From Bedellia somnulentella (taxonomy: Eukaryota; Arthropoda; Insecta; Lepidoptera; Bedelliidae): a stretch of DNA of 64,000 nucleotides. The notes beneath the pieces are model-generated. The model saw only the letters and a list, made by a program, of their open reading frames with translations. It had not been told where the DNA came from and ran no database searches. Positions 22,126 through 33,462 of this stretch are shown in pieces. The translations under genes were made by a program, and so were the position numbers. The stretch's first letter is position 1. Every line of letters starts with the position of its first letter. The stretch spans positions 3,286,001 to 3,350,000 of the forward strand of contig OY755188.1 of the NCBI GenBank assembly GCA_963576735.1, read 5' to 3'.

Positions 22126-22834
22126 ATATCCTAACAGTTTGTAAAAGTGACTCAGGAAGAACGAGCCTTCGTTTCTAAATCATAAATGTGTATATGGCTG
22201 ATAATCCGACCGATATTCAACTAGAATGATATAGGCAAACTACTATTCCTTTCACGTCATACGAACACCTTTACCTTCAAATATCCTATAGAAACCTTAA
22301 TTAAACGAAACAAGAAAACAGCCTTAACAACCCCGCCGCACCTGCTCTAAATGGAAACGACAAAAATAGTAATAGAACCATCTTATTACCCGAAAAAGGG
22401 GCCTTTCATCTCACTGTAAAGCCAAACGAAATTACTGACTACGCCATCTTAACAGGAAATGAAGACAAGAAACTTTCGTCCAATTTGTTGGGCGAACCCT
22501 GAGGTTGGAATTCGCGCCCCGCTCTCAGCGAAATTAGTTGCTGAACTGAAAACTTCTTTTAACTTCATCGGTGAAGTTGACATTTGAAATTGAGCGTATT
22601 TGCTTGGACCTACACAGCTTGTTTGATCCGTGTGTTAGACTGGAGTTTCGTGTATTCCCATGAGCGATAGCTATAACTTGGCATCGTGACTTTGTGTGAA
22701 ACGTTATTTTAAAGTTTATTTTTAACTCGACTTGTTTGTGGACGCTGAGTTCAATAGTTGTGCTAAGAGAGTACTTTAGTGTACTAGCAAAAAACATTTT
22801 ATATTTTTTGTAAAATATTGCTGTTTTATAAAAC
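22126..22834. other. Unassigned, less AT-rich stretch
   Basis: 22230-22620 is richer in C and A than its surroundings and repeat-free by eye. No frame with a recognisable product was found. Confidence 0.35.
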
Positions 22835-23187
22835 ATAACATAAACGTTCACGCCGTTTATCCCCGAAGGGGTTGGCCTCTACCAATACTTCTGAACTCAC
22901 ATGGCAGCGCCATCTAGTGTCCAGAGAAGGTACCCACGTTTTACTTAGACAGTGTACTCACGTGATAGGGGGCAGGCCTATCGCCGTTTTGTACGAATAC
23001 ACTGTCACATGACTAAGTACAACTCAGCCATGTGGGTTTCCTCACGATGTTTTCCCTCACCGTTAACAACCATGATAAATTAACCACACATATGACTTAA
23101 GAAAAGACAAATTGGTATAGGCCCGACATAGGATTGGAACTCACGCCCTTCTGTTTTCGGGCGGGTGTTCTACCCACTGGACTATCA
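22835..23187 (-). repeat. SINE-B, full length, subfamily with CATGGCAGCGCCATCTAG
   Basis: Flanked by TGTTTTATAAAAC (22822-22834 and 23188-23200). It carries GCAGCGCCATCTAGTG in place of CACGTGACTTTGTCACC, a difference shared with the copies at 30290 and 59178. Confidence 0.93.
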
Positions 23188-23200
23188 TGTTTTATAAAAC

Positions 23201-23632
23201 AGCAACATAATATTGCTATATATAGTAATAGCTTTTTTGTTAAAACTTAGTTTTTTTTGGAATAGATAGGATAGATAGCGTTAGCTATTAAACCACATTT
23301 TATACAAATAGTGCCGTACAAAAAATTTGATTGTTCCTAGTCTATTGGCTATAATGACGAAAGGCCGTGGTCAAAACTTATTAAGAAGGCTGGTTAGCTC
23401 ACCAGAGATTGTGGTGTCATTTCCTTTGAAGAGTCAGTTACACAAGTTAATATGAACACTAATTGCCTAGTACTGTTTGTAAAGCTCAATAAAATAATAA
23501 CTTATGAAAAAACGTTTTTTAAAATGCTTAATATCTACTTAATCTCAATCAACATCAATTGAATTCTTGTCTATCATGGCGGCATTCATACTACATGTCA
23601 GTAATGCAGTCATTATAGTTTAACCAAATTTA
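23201..23632. other. No feature recognised
   Basis: AT-rich; nothing supported. Confidence 0.45.
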
Positions 23633-23643
23633 TATAGGTATAC

Positions 23644-23978
23644 ATAAACATAAACGTTCACGCCGAATATCCCCGAAGGAGTTGGCAGAGGTACTAATAC
23701 TTCTGAACATCACGTGACATTGTCACCTGGTGTTCAGAGTACCTACGTTTTACATGGACAGTGTACTCACGTGATAGGGGGCAGGCCTATCGCCTTTTTT
23801 GTACGAATACACTCTCACATGACTAAGTAGAACTCAGCCATGTGGGTTTCCTCACGATGTTTTCCCTCACCGTTAACAACTTAAGAAAAGACAAATTGGT
23901 GTAGGCCCGACCCGGGATTTGAACACTAGTCGCTTGCACGTCAACCGGTGTTTTACCCACTGAGCTATCACGTCGTTG
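23644..23978 (-). repeat. SINE-B, full length
   Basis: Flanked by TATAGGTATAC (23633-23643 and 23979-23989). The head on the minus strand has TAGCTCAGTGGG and GTTCAAATCC. Confidence 0.93.
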
Positions 23979-24269
23979 TATAGGTATACTTACATATACA
24001 TATATAGACCACCTAGTAAAAGAAAAATAAATAAAGATAGTCTGAAATACAATTTCGTTCCACAATTGAAAATAAGTAAGGAATCATACTTATAATATAT
24101 CATTTATGATTTCTCCTCACATTTCACAACGGGGATATCGGGAGCGAGCTGTTGAATTGAGAACGCCATTTTGTTGGCTTCTGTATCGGATATCTTGGAC
24201 TCGGCTTCTTGTGCCGGTAGAAATTACTCGAACGTTTTACATTTATAATAACTTCGTAAAAGACTTAAA

Positions 24270-25027
24270 TAAACATACATACATACATACATATACTCAC
24301 TGCTATAAATCCCTAAAAGGGGTACCCAGAGCTGAGAAATTATAAATTCCTCAGCCACTTTTGGAAGTTGAGTGGGGAAAAGATGCTAGAATAAAGGTTG
24401 TTGGTGATGGGTCTCAAACCGCATCGCCCAAAAATCCCTTAAAAGCTCCAATACCGTTAGTCGCCTCTTACGTACACCCACCGGCAGGAATGAGGTAGTG
24501 TGGCTTATTCCGTTTATCCACCCTGAAAAATTATATATATAATTATATATATAATATATTTGCAAGTAATAGACAACTATAAACAACTCAAAAAAAAAAA
24601 AAAAATCCTCCCTAAGGCGGATATTCGGAAACGCGTGGATACCCTGAACGGGGTGGATATCCGGAATGCATATAATATGGATCTTCCGATTTTTTACCCC
24701 AAGTACAGTAATTTACAGAAACATACACAACTCAAAATGGGTCCAAGGAACATCGTGAACATTAAAATACTTAAGATAAACATACCTACTTTCTTACTTA
24801 CAGTTTGAATTAAAATATCTTACAAACTTAGGGTCTTTTTTCTGTAAATGACTGTACGTAGGCAGGGTAGAAAATCGGAAGAACCATATTATATGCATTC
24901 CGGATATCCACCCCGTTCAGGGTGGATAGACGGACACGCGTTTCCGAATATCCGCCTTAGGGAGGATTTTTTAGGGTGGATAAACGGAATAAGCCGGTAG
25001 TGTTATTCTAAGCCGACACTACGCAGC
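24270..25027 (-). repeat. SINE-A split by a MITE
   Basis: The SINE-A body, 24270-24501, and its head, 24996-25027 (ending GACACTACGCAGC), are separated by the element at 24502. Confidence 0.92.
24502..24995. mobile_element. MITE with 23-bp terminal inverted repeats and 8-bp target duplication
   Basis: Ends GGCTTATTCCGTTTATCCAC / GTGGATAAACGGAATAAGCC. GGTAGTGT stands on both sides. A second inverted pair of about 100 bp (CCTAAGGCGGATATTCGG ... CCGAATATCCGCCTTAGG) lies inside. No transposase. An 8-bp duplication suggests hAT- or P-like mobilisation; superfamily not resolved. Confidence 0.9.
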
Positions 25028-25039
25028 TATATATATTAT

Positions 25040-25160
25040 ATGCTAAATACTTTATTTCCACCATATTGTCCCCTATCAACTTCCAAATGTGGCTGAGGAG
25101 TTTCTGGCTTTGTGAGTTGTGAGTGTGTGTGAGTGAGAGTGAGTTTATGTATGTATTAAA
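25040..25160 (+). repeat. SINE-A 3' half
   Basis: TTATTTCCACCATATTGTCC to GAGTTTCTGGC, with a GTGAGTGTGTGTGAG tail. Confidence 0.75.
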
Positions 25161-25173
25161 ATATTAATGAATT

Positions 25174-25270
25174 TAGACTAAGTTCGAGAGATTTGTCGGT
25201 ATCGTACAAGGAGGCAATTGATAGTCTTTGGCTACCCCAATGAAAACAAAAAGAGACAGAATATGTATGT
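25174..25270 (+). repeat. LINE 3' end, diverged
   Basis: GTTCGAGAGATTTGTCGGTA and GGCTACCCCAATGAAAAC. Confidence 0.7.
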
Positions 25271-25418
25271 TCATCATAGCAACTGAAATATAGCAAGCCC
25301 TTATTTGACATAATGTATAGCTTAAAGTTAAACAAATTAGTTTATCTTTTAGTTTATCTTTAATTAACAGCCTGAATTGCCTGAGTTCGCCACTTACAAC
25401 ACCTGCGCGAGAAAATTG

Positions 25419-25450
25419 GATAGGGTAGTCTAAGCCGACACTTACAGTAA
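25419..25450 (-). repeat. SINE-A head fragment
   Basis: GGGTAGTCTAAGCCGACACT. Confidence 0.6.
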
Positions 25451-25512
25451 GCAAACATTATAGCACTTTAAATATTTCAAAGTACAGTACCAAATAATTT
25501 AAGAATAAAAGA

Positions 25513-25765
25513 TGAGTGTAGTGTCGGCTTGAATAGCACTACCCGATTTCTTCCGGTGGGTGTACGTAACAGGCGATTAAGGGAATGGGGGGTTTTTAAG
25601 GGATTTTTCGGCGATGCGGTAGGATACCCATCACCAAAAACCTTTATTTTATCATCTTTTCCCCACACAACTTTCCAAAAGTGGCTGAGGAATTTCTCAT
25701 TCCTTAGCTCTGGCTACCCCTTCTAGGGCTATATAGCCGTGACTATAAGTATGTATGTATGTTTG
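25513..25765 (+). repeat. SINE-A copy, full length
   Basis: GTGTAGTGTCGGCTTGAATAGC to GCCGTGACTATAAGTATGT. Confidence 0.92.
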
Positions 25766-26950
25766 TTTTATTTCGTAAGTATTCACCTGTTATTTGCTAT
25801 CAGTCCACTAGCATTCAAAATTAGAAGTTTACGCTGCTGTCACGGCTAACTAAAACCTCATGTATCATTTTGTTTTTTGTTTATAGAGTTAAAGCAAAAT
25901 ATTTGTCTAGTAGTATCTGGCTATTTAGCTAAAGACATTTTTTATCAATCAATATGCTCTTCTAGCCGCGTAGAACTTACAGATCCTTAATTACTTTTTC
26001 ATTTAATACCCACAAATAAACAAAAACTACGCTCATATGTGTATATTTTTAACTCTATACGCCATCTGCTGTTTAAAAATTGAAACACAAATTCACTATA
26101 CACCCTTACAAAACCAAAGAGTAATTAATAAAAACCATCGCTCCATACCATCTTGAGGTCATCTTAGTTCCGCTAAGCTCTATATAGATAACATACAAAT
26201 ACAATGATAATAAGCATAAGGCGCGTGGCATGCGCGTGCGCCGAGTCATGTGATCCGTAACGCCACCTGTGCTTCCGTTAATCAAAGATTAAACTGATTT
26301 AGATGCGCTATTTTTGTAAGAGTAGTATTATAGTAATGATCTTTTAAAGGCGTCTATTTTTCATACATACGTAGAGTATATCATCTCCTAGCTGTATGTC
26401 CCTAAAAGGATGACAGAAGAACAATATACATCTAAAGATAACTTAGGTGGTGGTCTTTGCAACAACCAACCAAGGTGGGTTTAAAAGTATCCATTGCAAT
26501 CCCATAAAAGTCACTAACGCTTTGGAATCGTGTTATAATTCATTACAATATCCTTTCACCCAGCAATAATTTATGTATCGGGATACTATTTGTTATGTTA
26601 TTTAAGACTATTTAGTAAAAACAAGTAAAACACGGGAGGCTATTCTATTAAACAGTCAGAAATGATTAATATGAACATCTCCTAAATTTAAAATAAAAAA
26701 TATAGAATGTAGTGTAAAACTATTGAAAAATTACTCTTTCAGCCCTTTTCTAACTTTTGTATTCTATTCTATTTTGTTGTATGTGTATTATTTATTTATT
26801 TGAACACTTTATTGCATACAGAATAGATATAATGTTTTTACAAAAGTACAGAACATTAAAACTTGTGTATATACAGGCAGTTCAAATTCCTTTTTTAATC
26901 TTAATTTTTGAGAGTTCAAGTATTTACTTGGTAGTTTCTGCTACTTAAAT
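25766..26950. other. No gene supported
   Basis: 26221-26240 is GC-rich (GCGCGTGGCATGCGCGTGCG), resembling the binding site class of NRF-1-like factors, but there is no neighbouring exon. 26361-26415 may be a worn SINE-A 3' end. Confidence 0.35.
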
Positions 26951-26956
26951 AGTCTT

Positions 26957-27014
26957 TGACAGCGCAACCGCAGTGTTTCATATGTTAATGAAACCCATGA
27001 CCGCGGCGCTGTCA
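26957..27014. repeat. Small stem-loop
   Basis: TGACAGCGC and GCGCTGTCA enclose an inner GTTTCAT...ATGAAAC pair; about 58 nt in all. Confidence 0.6.
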
Positions 27015-27267
27015 TTATTTCACTTTGCACTTGACTGCTTCGAACGGATGGGTGCGTTTCCATGTTTTTGTGAGTGCCATAAAGTTAGGTTCTTACTTAC
27101 TTATACTCAAGCCAGTTGGTCATCTTGGGTTAGGCTGAGACTATTGATTGCTTTGTGCGGTTGCAAAATCCTGATAAATCTCTCTTGCTTTCCTCTCATT
27201 CATTTTTCTTTTGATTTATGCTCTTTTATAGGTCATTTGTATAAAAATGCAAAATAACGTAGAATAA

Positions 27268-27495
27268 AATGTACATACTCATACTCACGGCCATTAATCA
27301 CAAAAAGAGGTAGCCAGAGAGTCAACTCTGAACACGAGAAATGTCAAAATTACCAATATCGTCGATCGTGCGAGGGAGAAAGAAATAAATGTTTATATGG
27401 GTAGAAGAGATTAGTATGCTAATTATCGTCCTCAATGTTCAGAGTTGATCCTCAGAGCTTTAGAGCTAGAAATTCCTCAGCCACATGTGGAATAA
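27268..27495 (-). repeat. SINE-A 3' part split by a small MITE
   Basis: ACTCACGGCCATTAATCAC to the insert, then GCTAGAAATTCCTCAGCCAC. Confidence 0.75.
27320..27452. mobile_element. Small MITE, about 133 bp
   Basis: GTCAACTCTGAACA at the left and TGTTCAGAGTTGAT at the right are inverted. CAGAG on both sides may be the target duplication; the exact ends are uncertain by a few bases. Confidence 0.7.
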
Positions 27496-27584
27496 AATGT
27501 AGTATTAGATACAATGCAGAATATAATCAACTACCACTTTTAAATATTACGTTATGATCTTTTCTTAATCCTTACTAAAACCAC

Positions 27585-27745
27585 CATGATAGCCCAGTCG
27601 TTAGAACATGCGCTTATTATGCAGACAGGCGTGGGTTCGATTCCCAAGTCGGGCCTTCATGACACATTGGTCTTTCAATCACTAATGGCCTAATGCTGGT
27701 AGGCAGACGGAACAACATTTTAATAAACTTAAAAGCGAGAGAGAT
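27585..27745 (+). repeat. tRNA-like SINE head, third family
   Basis: A box TAGCCCAGTCG and B box GGTTCGATTCC at tRNA spacing, but no cloverleaf end pairing. The downstream body (TTCATGACACATTGGTC) differs from SINE-B. Confidence 0.65.
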
Positions 27746-27877
27746 TTAGAGAGAGCCTGACCAACAATGAAAGCCTTTAAGTGAGCCTTAATTCATTAAT
27801 AAATTAAGGAATAAGATCTTTATTAAGACTAGGGATTTTAGATATTACTTTCAACAAACAATCGTACAAAAAAAGTA

Positions 27878-27901
27878 CATATATATATATATATATATAT
27901 T
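27878..27901. repeat. TA microsatellite
   Basis: Uninterrupted TA dinucleotides. Confidence 0.9.
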
Positions 27902-28189
27902 AGTTTCGTTAAAAGCAGTATCTTTTCCTGAATTTTATCTTTGCAATATAAATTTCCAGTTGGGTTAATTCGAATTCTGATCGCGGTAATAAACGTCCGT
28001 TTTTTTACCGGCCATTAAACCAGTTCAGTTTTTTTCTTTTATCTTCGTAGATTCAGTAATGAGGCAAAAGTTTCGTGGCTTACAGCCGCGGAGTTACTCC
28101 GTTCAAATGAAAAATTCAGTTGAATCATATTAAGGGTACTTAAAAATAGGTATTTTTGCGAGAGGTTTTAAATTGCAAAAATCTAACAT

Positions 28190-28396
28190 ACAGACATTTG
28201 CTCACGGCTATAAATACCTAGAAAGGGTAGCTAGAACTTCAGAATAAGAAATTCTTTAGCCACTTTATTGTGTTAAAAGGGGAAATGATTGTAAAATATA
28301 GGTGGTTGGATATGTGTCTCCACCCACATCACCTAAAAATCACTTAAAATGTACCACCTACGCGTTAAGAAATGGGGTGCGACACTACTCCGCTAA
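28190..28396 (-). repeat. SINE-A copy, diverged
   Basis: TGCTCACGGCTATAAATACC to GAAATGGGGTGCGACACTAC; about 40 bp missing. Confidence 0.75.
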
Positions 28397-28734
28397 AAAA
28401 ATAATGTCTAAAATATATAAACCGAAACATTATCTTAAAAATAAGAGTTATTCTCACCTATTTTTCTCATTTTCTCCTACATAAGCATCCAAAATTGGCT
28501 TAGGTATCGTTGTTCAAAGATCTGAATTCAAAATGGGATTTTTCTTGACATCGAAGCCGTGATTTGATTATAAGTCATTAAAATAAAAATAAAAAGATTC
28601 ATAAAAACGACACAATTAGTAGTCAATATTCTCATTATAGCTTGATTGTTAATATTTAATGGTACACTACTTTTATTATTACAAAACTATCAAATTTAAC
28701 TCCGTATTAATAATAGAAACATATAAATAAACGT

Positions 28735-28870
28735 CGGTGTGCATCGAACCCGCGACCTCGGTAGAGGTAGAGCGTCGGGGCGTATACCCGCCTGTGTCGA
28801 AATTTTTCTTTCCTTTATTTATTCTTTATTTATTAGTAATAATCCCCACATAAGGTTTTCATGATCAAAA
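28735..28870 (-). repeat. tRNA-like fragment with TTTATTCTTTATTTATT flank
   Basis: CATCGAACCCGCGACC is a reversed B box. The right flank matches 19190-19240 and 31805-31850, so this is a dispersed family. Confidence 0.55.
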
Positions 28871-29248
28871 AGATTTAAATTATGAAAATAAAGATACTTA
28901 AGTTTTTCATGTTACCATAATTGTCCATAATATAAATAGGTACTATTCAGATAATATAAATAGATACAGCTTTTACAATAAAAACGAACATGAAATGTCT
29001 AAAAAAATATGAATGCGAAAACATACAAGTTTCAGTATTACAAGCAAAAATATTTTGCTATCTCACAGTAAAGTAAACTCTATTGTCACACGTTTCTTTG
29101 ATGGCATAAGTTCTGTTATAACTATCATAGTTTTATTAAAACTTTTAATGGGGTCGACAATCCTGGAAATATCTTTATTACATTCCCGTGTAGTGTGTGG
29201 CTCCAAATAGCAGTACCACATGTAATATTATATGTGACAAACACAGTG
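28871..29248. other. No feature recognised
   Basis: AT-rich; the short frame at 29013-29210 has no recognisable product. Confidence 0.45.
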
Positions 29249-29310
29249 ATTTAGTTGATAGGTAGCTTTTAGATCGGAGGTCGTGGGTTCGATCCTCGCT
29301 GAGGACAACA
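29249..29310 (+). repeat. tRNA-like fragment
   Basis: TTTAGTTGATAGGTAGC followed by GTGGGTTCGATCCTC resembles A and B boxes; the remaining tRNA structure is not preserved. Confidence 0.5.
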
Positions 29311-30278
29311 TTCATATGATTAATAAGTCATATAAGTTCATAATTCTTGTTGCGCAAGCTTTTTTTTATCTCGCTATATCTTTTCTCAGTGTATGGTAAT
29401 TGTATCATTGTTGTAAACGATTAGCAACTCACAACGTGTATTTAGACTATCCGCACATAAAGAGCTGTTGTCAATAATGCGGGTAAACTAGTCTAAGGTG
29501 TATTTTGGACGGCGTTACATGAGTCGTTATTTAAGGAACTCTTGGCAAAATAGTACATGATTATGATCATGTGCTTTTTCGTCTGAAGTGCTTGCAAAAA
29601 CATAAGTATAAGTAACAGCTGCTGCTGACAAATTCACATGCTCCTGAACTTAATCTGACAAAGTAAAGTTACTTCCTCGAATTCATGACGTAAATACTGT
29701 GACTACGGTTATAAATGTAAGCGAAATCCTCATCCGTTTCGAAACATTTATTTCTGAATTTTAATTTCAAAATTTGTTACATTTCTAGTGACTTGGCAAA
29801 TCAGTTTTATTGTATTCACAAAACATTAAGGCCCACTTGCCTCGTAAAGCAATATCATGAAAGTAAATCATTAATTACATCAGACTTTCATTTCAAACTG
29901 CCAAATTAAATTATGAATTCAAAACTTCAATAAGAGGAAAATGTTAGCAGGTATTCTTGCGGCTTATCTGAAAAACTCTAAGACGTGATGCCTTCGTAAT
30001 TTGAAACCTTTATAAATTTTCCTGAATTGCTTCCAATAAGAATCGAAACGGTCGTCTTTTCGCCGAAATCCCTATAATTTTCCTTAAGTAGATCTGTTTT
30101 AACAAGATTTAAGAGTTATAATCTATTGAGAACGATATTTTTTCGGGGTTTTTTGTATGTTTACGTAACTACTTAATGCTATAATGAAATGTATGGCTAT
30201 TCGAAATAAATCATGAGTGAAAGTTGCAAAATATAAAGTGGAGATATAATGGAACCAACTTACTAAATCAATTGAGGT
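29311..30278. other. No gene recognised
   Basis: 29441-29497 is a weak inverted repeat (TTTAGACTATCCGCA / TGCGGGTAAACTAGTCTAA). Confidence 0.4.
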
Positions 30279-30289
30279 TACAATTAAAC

Positions 30290-30735
30290 ATAAAACATAA
30301 CATAAACATAAACGTTCACGCCGTTTATCCCCGAAGGGGTTGGCAGAGGTACCAATACTTCTGAACTCACATGGCAGCGCCATCTAGTGTCCAGAGAAGG
30401 TACCCACGTTTTGATTAGACAGTGTACTCACGTGATAGGGGGCAGGCCTATCGCCACATGACTAAATACAACTCAGTCATGTGGGTTTCCTCACGATCTT
30501 TTCCCTCACCGTTAACAACCATGATAAATTAACCACACATGTGACTTTAGAAAAGACAAATTGGTGTAGGCCCGATCTAGGATTGGAACTCACGCCCTTC
30601 TGTTTTCGGGCGGGTGTTCTACAAAGTCACGTGATGTTCAGAAGTATTAGTACCTCTGCCAACCCCTTCGGGGATATTCGGCGTGAACGTTTATGCTTAT
30701 GCTTATGCTTATGTTCTACCCACTGGACTATCATG
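30290..30735 (-). repeat. SINE-B with a nested SINE-B
   Basis: Flanked by TACAATTAAAC (30279-30289 and 30736-30746). The nested piece is at 30623-30711. Confidence 0.93.
30623..30711 (+). repeat. SINE-B 3' fragment nested in SINE-B
   Basis: Starts AAAGTCACGTGATG and ends in four TTATGC-type units. TGTTCTAC stands on both sides (30615-30622 and 30712-30719). Its tail unit differs from the usual TTATG. Confidence 0.92.
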
Positions 30736-30746
30736 TACAATTAAAC

Positions 30747-31204
30747 CGCCATAATGAACTACTGAAACTGTTTTGGTATGAAATAATTGACAATTATGTA
30801 TTTAATGAAATGAAGCGGGGATTCCTGGAAATTAAAATTATTTACCGTTATGAAATTAAACTAAGACTTATACGAGTACCTTGTTGGCGGACAACTTTTT
30901 TTTATAAATTTACTAACAAATCACCTTTAAAAGCAAATAAAAAACACATAAATACTATACTATACCACAAAGTCTTGAAACCCTAAATAACAAAATTTAT
31001 TCTGTTGATCTCCGAATTCAAAATATAAGCAACTAATGCACGTTTCGGGAAATGTATGGGATAAAATATTTACATAACAACTGCTCTCATCTTCAATCTT
31101 CTTACTTGTCCACTCTTTTGTTCTACATTCGAAAATTCCAAAGCTAGGGTTGTCACCTCAACTGGACCCTTATTTTATAATGCCGGATACTGAGATACGT
31201 AAAT
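30747..31204. other. No feature recognised
   Basis: AT-rich; the frame at 30693-30986 begins inside SINE-B and has no recognisable product. Confidence 0.45.
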
Positions 31205-31620
31205 CATACATACAAATACTCTCGGCTATAAATCCCTAACAAGGGTAGCCATAGCTAAGGAATGAAAAATTCCTTAAACGTTTAGGGAAAAGATGTTAAA
31301 CAATTGCTGTGTAGTGTCGGCTTAGAATAGCACTACCCCATTTCTTCCGGTGGGTGTACGTAAGAGGCGACTGACGGTCTTGGGGCTTTTAAGGGATTTT
31401 TGGGCGATGCGGTTGGAGACCCATCACCAACAACCTTTATTTAACCATCTTTTGCCCACTCAACTTTCCAAACGTGGCTGAGGAATTTCGAATTCTTTAG
31501 CTCTGGCTACCCCTTCTAGGGATTTAAAGCCGTGAGTATATGTATGTATGTATGTATGTTAAACAAAGGATGTCCCCAACCGCATCGCCCAAAAACCCAT
31601 TAAAAAGCCCCAATACCCTG
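31205..31620 (-). repeat. SINE-A split by another SINE-A
   Basis: The 3' part is 31205-31307 and the continuation (CCCCAACCGCATCGCCC) 31558-31620. GTTAAACAA is found on both sides of the insert. Confidence 0.85.
31308..31557 (+). repeat. SINE-A nested in SINE-A
   Basis: Close to consensus, GCTGTGTAGTGTCGGCTTAG to ATGTATGTATGTATGT. Confidence 0.93.
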
Positions 31621-31705
31621 TGTACTTGCGGCTTAGAATAGCACTACCCCGTTTCTTCCCTTGGGTGAACGTAAGAGGCGACTAAAGGTATTGGGGCTTT
31701 TCTTA
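31621..31705 (+). repeat. SINE-A 5' fragment
   Basis: GTACTTGCGGCTTAGAATAG to GGTATTGGGGCTTTT; forms a head-to-head arrangement with the reversed copy before it. Confidence 0.85.
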
Positions 31706-31839
31706 ATCGAATTATGTTAAAATACGTATTTTTTTTAAAACAGAAAGGTATTGATTTTGACTTGGTGATTTAAATATCGCAAATATTTTAATGTTTTTTG
31801 ACATGAATTCCTCATGTGGGGATTATTACTCATAAATAA

Positions 31840-32053
31840 AAGATGTTATTAAAGGAAAGAAAAATTTCGACACTGGCGGGGTTCGAACCCGCGACCTTCG
31901 GGTATACGCCCCCGTCGCTCTGCCAACTGAGCTACAGTGTCAGTTGGCATCCAGTGCGAAATTTCTCTATCCTTTGTTTCTTTTTTACGCGTTCAAGGGG
32001 TTCGAACCCCGCCAGTGTCGAAAAATTTTTCTTTCCTTTAATAACATCTTTTA
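31840..32053. repeat. Inverted repeat around a tRNA-Tyr-like sequence
   Basis: AAAGGAAAGAAAAATTTCGA with CACTGGCGGGGTTCGAAC at the left, and their complements at 31996-32053. Confidence 0.8.
31876..31945 (-). pseudogene. tRNA-Tyr-like pseudogene
   Basis: The minus strand reads CACTGTAGCTCAGTTGGCAG, a D arm GCTC/GAGC, a possible GTA anticodon in GGGCGTATACCC, then GCGGGTTCGAACCCCGC as T arm. The acceptor stem pairs at only five positions. More likely a tRNA-derived repeat than a working tRNA. Confidence 0.6.
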
Positions 32054-32604
32054 TCGCAAATATTTTGTCTACTATGTGCGCCAATAGCTTGTTTGCTTAA
32101 TTATTTACCTAAATATATCCACCTACATCTATAAATCTACATAGGTTTAGGATAAAAACTTATGTAAGCTATTTTATTATGCGTTTTTATAAAAAAATAA
32201 TAAAATATAAACATTTGAGATGATTTTCAGCGTTTTCACAATAAAGAGTTTTTTTTAGCAACCAAGTAATTAATGAATGTTTCCCTTTGTACAGATCCGT
32301 ACAATATATCCTTCCAATCGTATACGACTGTAAAAAAGTCCATGCAATGCCGTTCTAAATTCATCGACAACCCTAGTTAGTCCCAGAGATTTTACACCGA
32401 TTTATGTGGACACGGCTTCCGTCCTCCATGTTTGTTTTAGCTGTGCAATTTTACATTTCCACTTTGGAGATCGTCGGGCCGTGAAAATGGGTTTGGCTGC
32501 GATCTACTGTGTGACAATGAATATTGATGGATTGAGCTTGAAAGAAATATACATTCGATGCAATAGTCTTTTTCGTTTGCAAGATTTTAAAGTGAAATTT
32601 TATA
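32054..32604. other. No gene supported
   Basis: 32295-32390 and 32406-32639 have short open frames with a protein-like look but no recognisable motif. Confidence 0.35.
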
Positions 32605-33110
32605 ATGCTATACATACGCGCATGAACTCATGGCTGTAAATTCCAAAAAGGGTTACTAGAACTTCAAAATATCATATTCTTCAGCCAAGTTTCGAATTTT
32701 GGTGGGGAAAATATTGTGAAATAAAAGATTGTTTATGCTTGAACTTCCGTATCATCGCCCAACAAGCACTTAGAAAGCCAAAATACCCTTAGTCACCTAG
32801 TTAGACTTTGCTGTATAGTGTCGGCTTAGAACAGCACTATCCCATTTCTTCTGGTGGGTGTACGTAAGAGGCGACGAACGGTATTGGGGCTTTTAAGGGA
32901 TATTTGGGCGATGCGGTTTGAGACCCATCACCAACAACCTTGATCTTACTATCTTTTCTCCGCTCAACTTTCAAAAAGTGACTAAGCAATTTCTAATTCC
33001 TTAGCTCTGGCTACCCCTCCTAGGGATTTATAGCCGTGAGTATATGTATGTATGTATGACTCTATCGTTTAGCAATGGGTTAGTGTTATTCTAAGTGAAT
33101 ACTGCACAGA
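32605..33110 (-). repeat. SINE-A split by another SINE-A
   Basis: An old reversed copy, 32605-32806, with its head at 33071-33110 (GGGTTAGTGTTATTCTAAG), surrounds 32811-33058. Confidence 0.7.
32811..33058 (+). repeat. SINE-A, full length, nested
   Basis: GCTGTATAGTGTCGGCTTAG to GCCGTGAGTATATGTATGT. Confidence 0.92.
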
Positions 33111-33279
33111 AAGCTTTTATTATTTAGCATGTAACATTATATTACCACTCCTTTTTACCCTTGTAATTACAGATATAGCCATTTTTAACAAGCCGTTGTT
33201 ATAGACCAAATACTTATTCAATAAAATATTATATATATATTTATGAAATATTATATTATATAAAAATATTTCATAAAGA

Positions 33280-33462
33280 GCATTGGGGCATTTTATTGAT
33301 TTTTCGGGCGATGCGGTTGGAGACCCATCACCAAAAACCTTTATTTTACGATCTTTTCCCCACTCAACTTCCAAAAGTAGCTGAGGAATTTATAATTCCT
33401 TAGCTCTGGCCACCCTTCCTAGGGAATTATAGCCGAGAGTATATGTATGTATGTATGTACCC
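33280..33462 (+). repeat. SINE-A, 5' truncated
   Basis: Starts at CATTGGGGCATTTTATTG and is complete to the tail. Confidence 0.88.

Noticed and set aside
22534..22851. 105-codon minus-strand frame
   Set aside because: Starts in the SINE-B tail and has no recognisable motif or splice context.
26221..26240. CpG-rich GCGCGTGGCATGCGCGTGCG as a promoter
   Set aside because: No exon or transcription-start context nearby; kept only as a remark in the interval entry.
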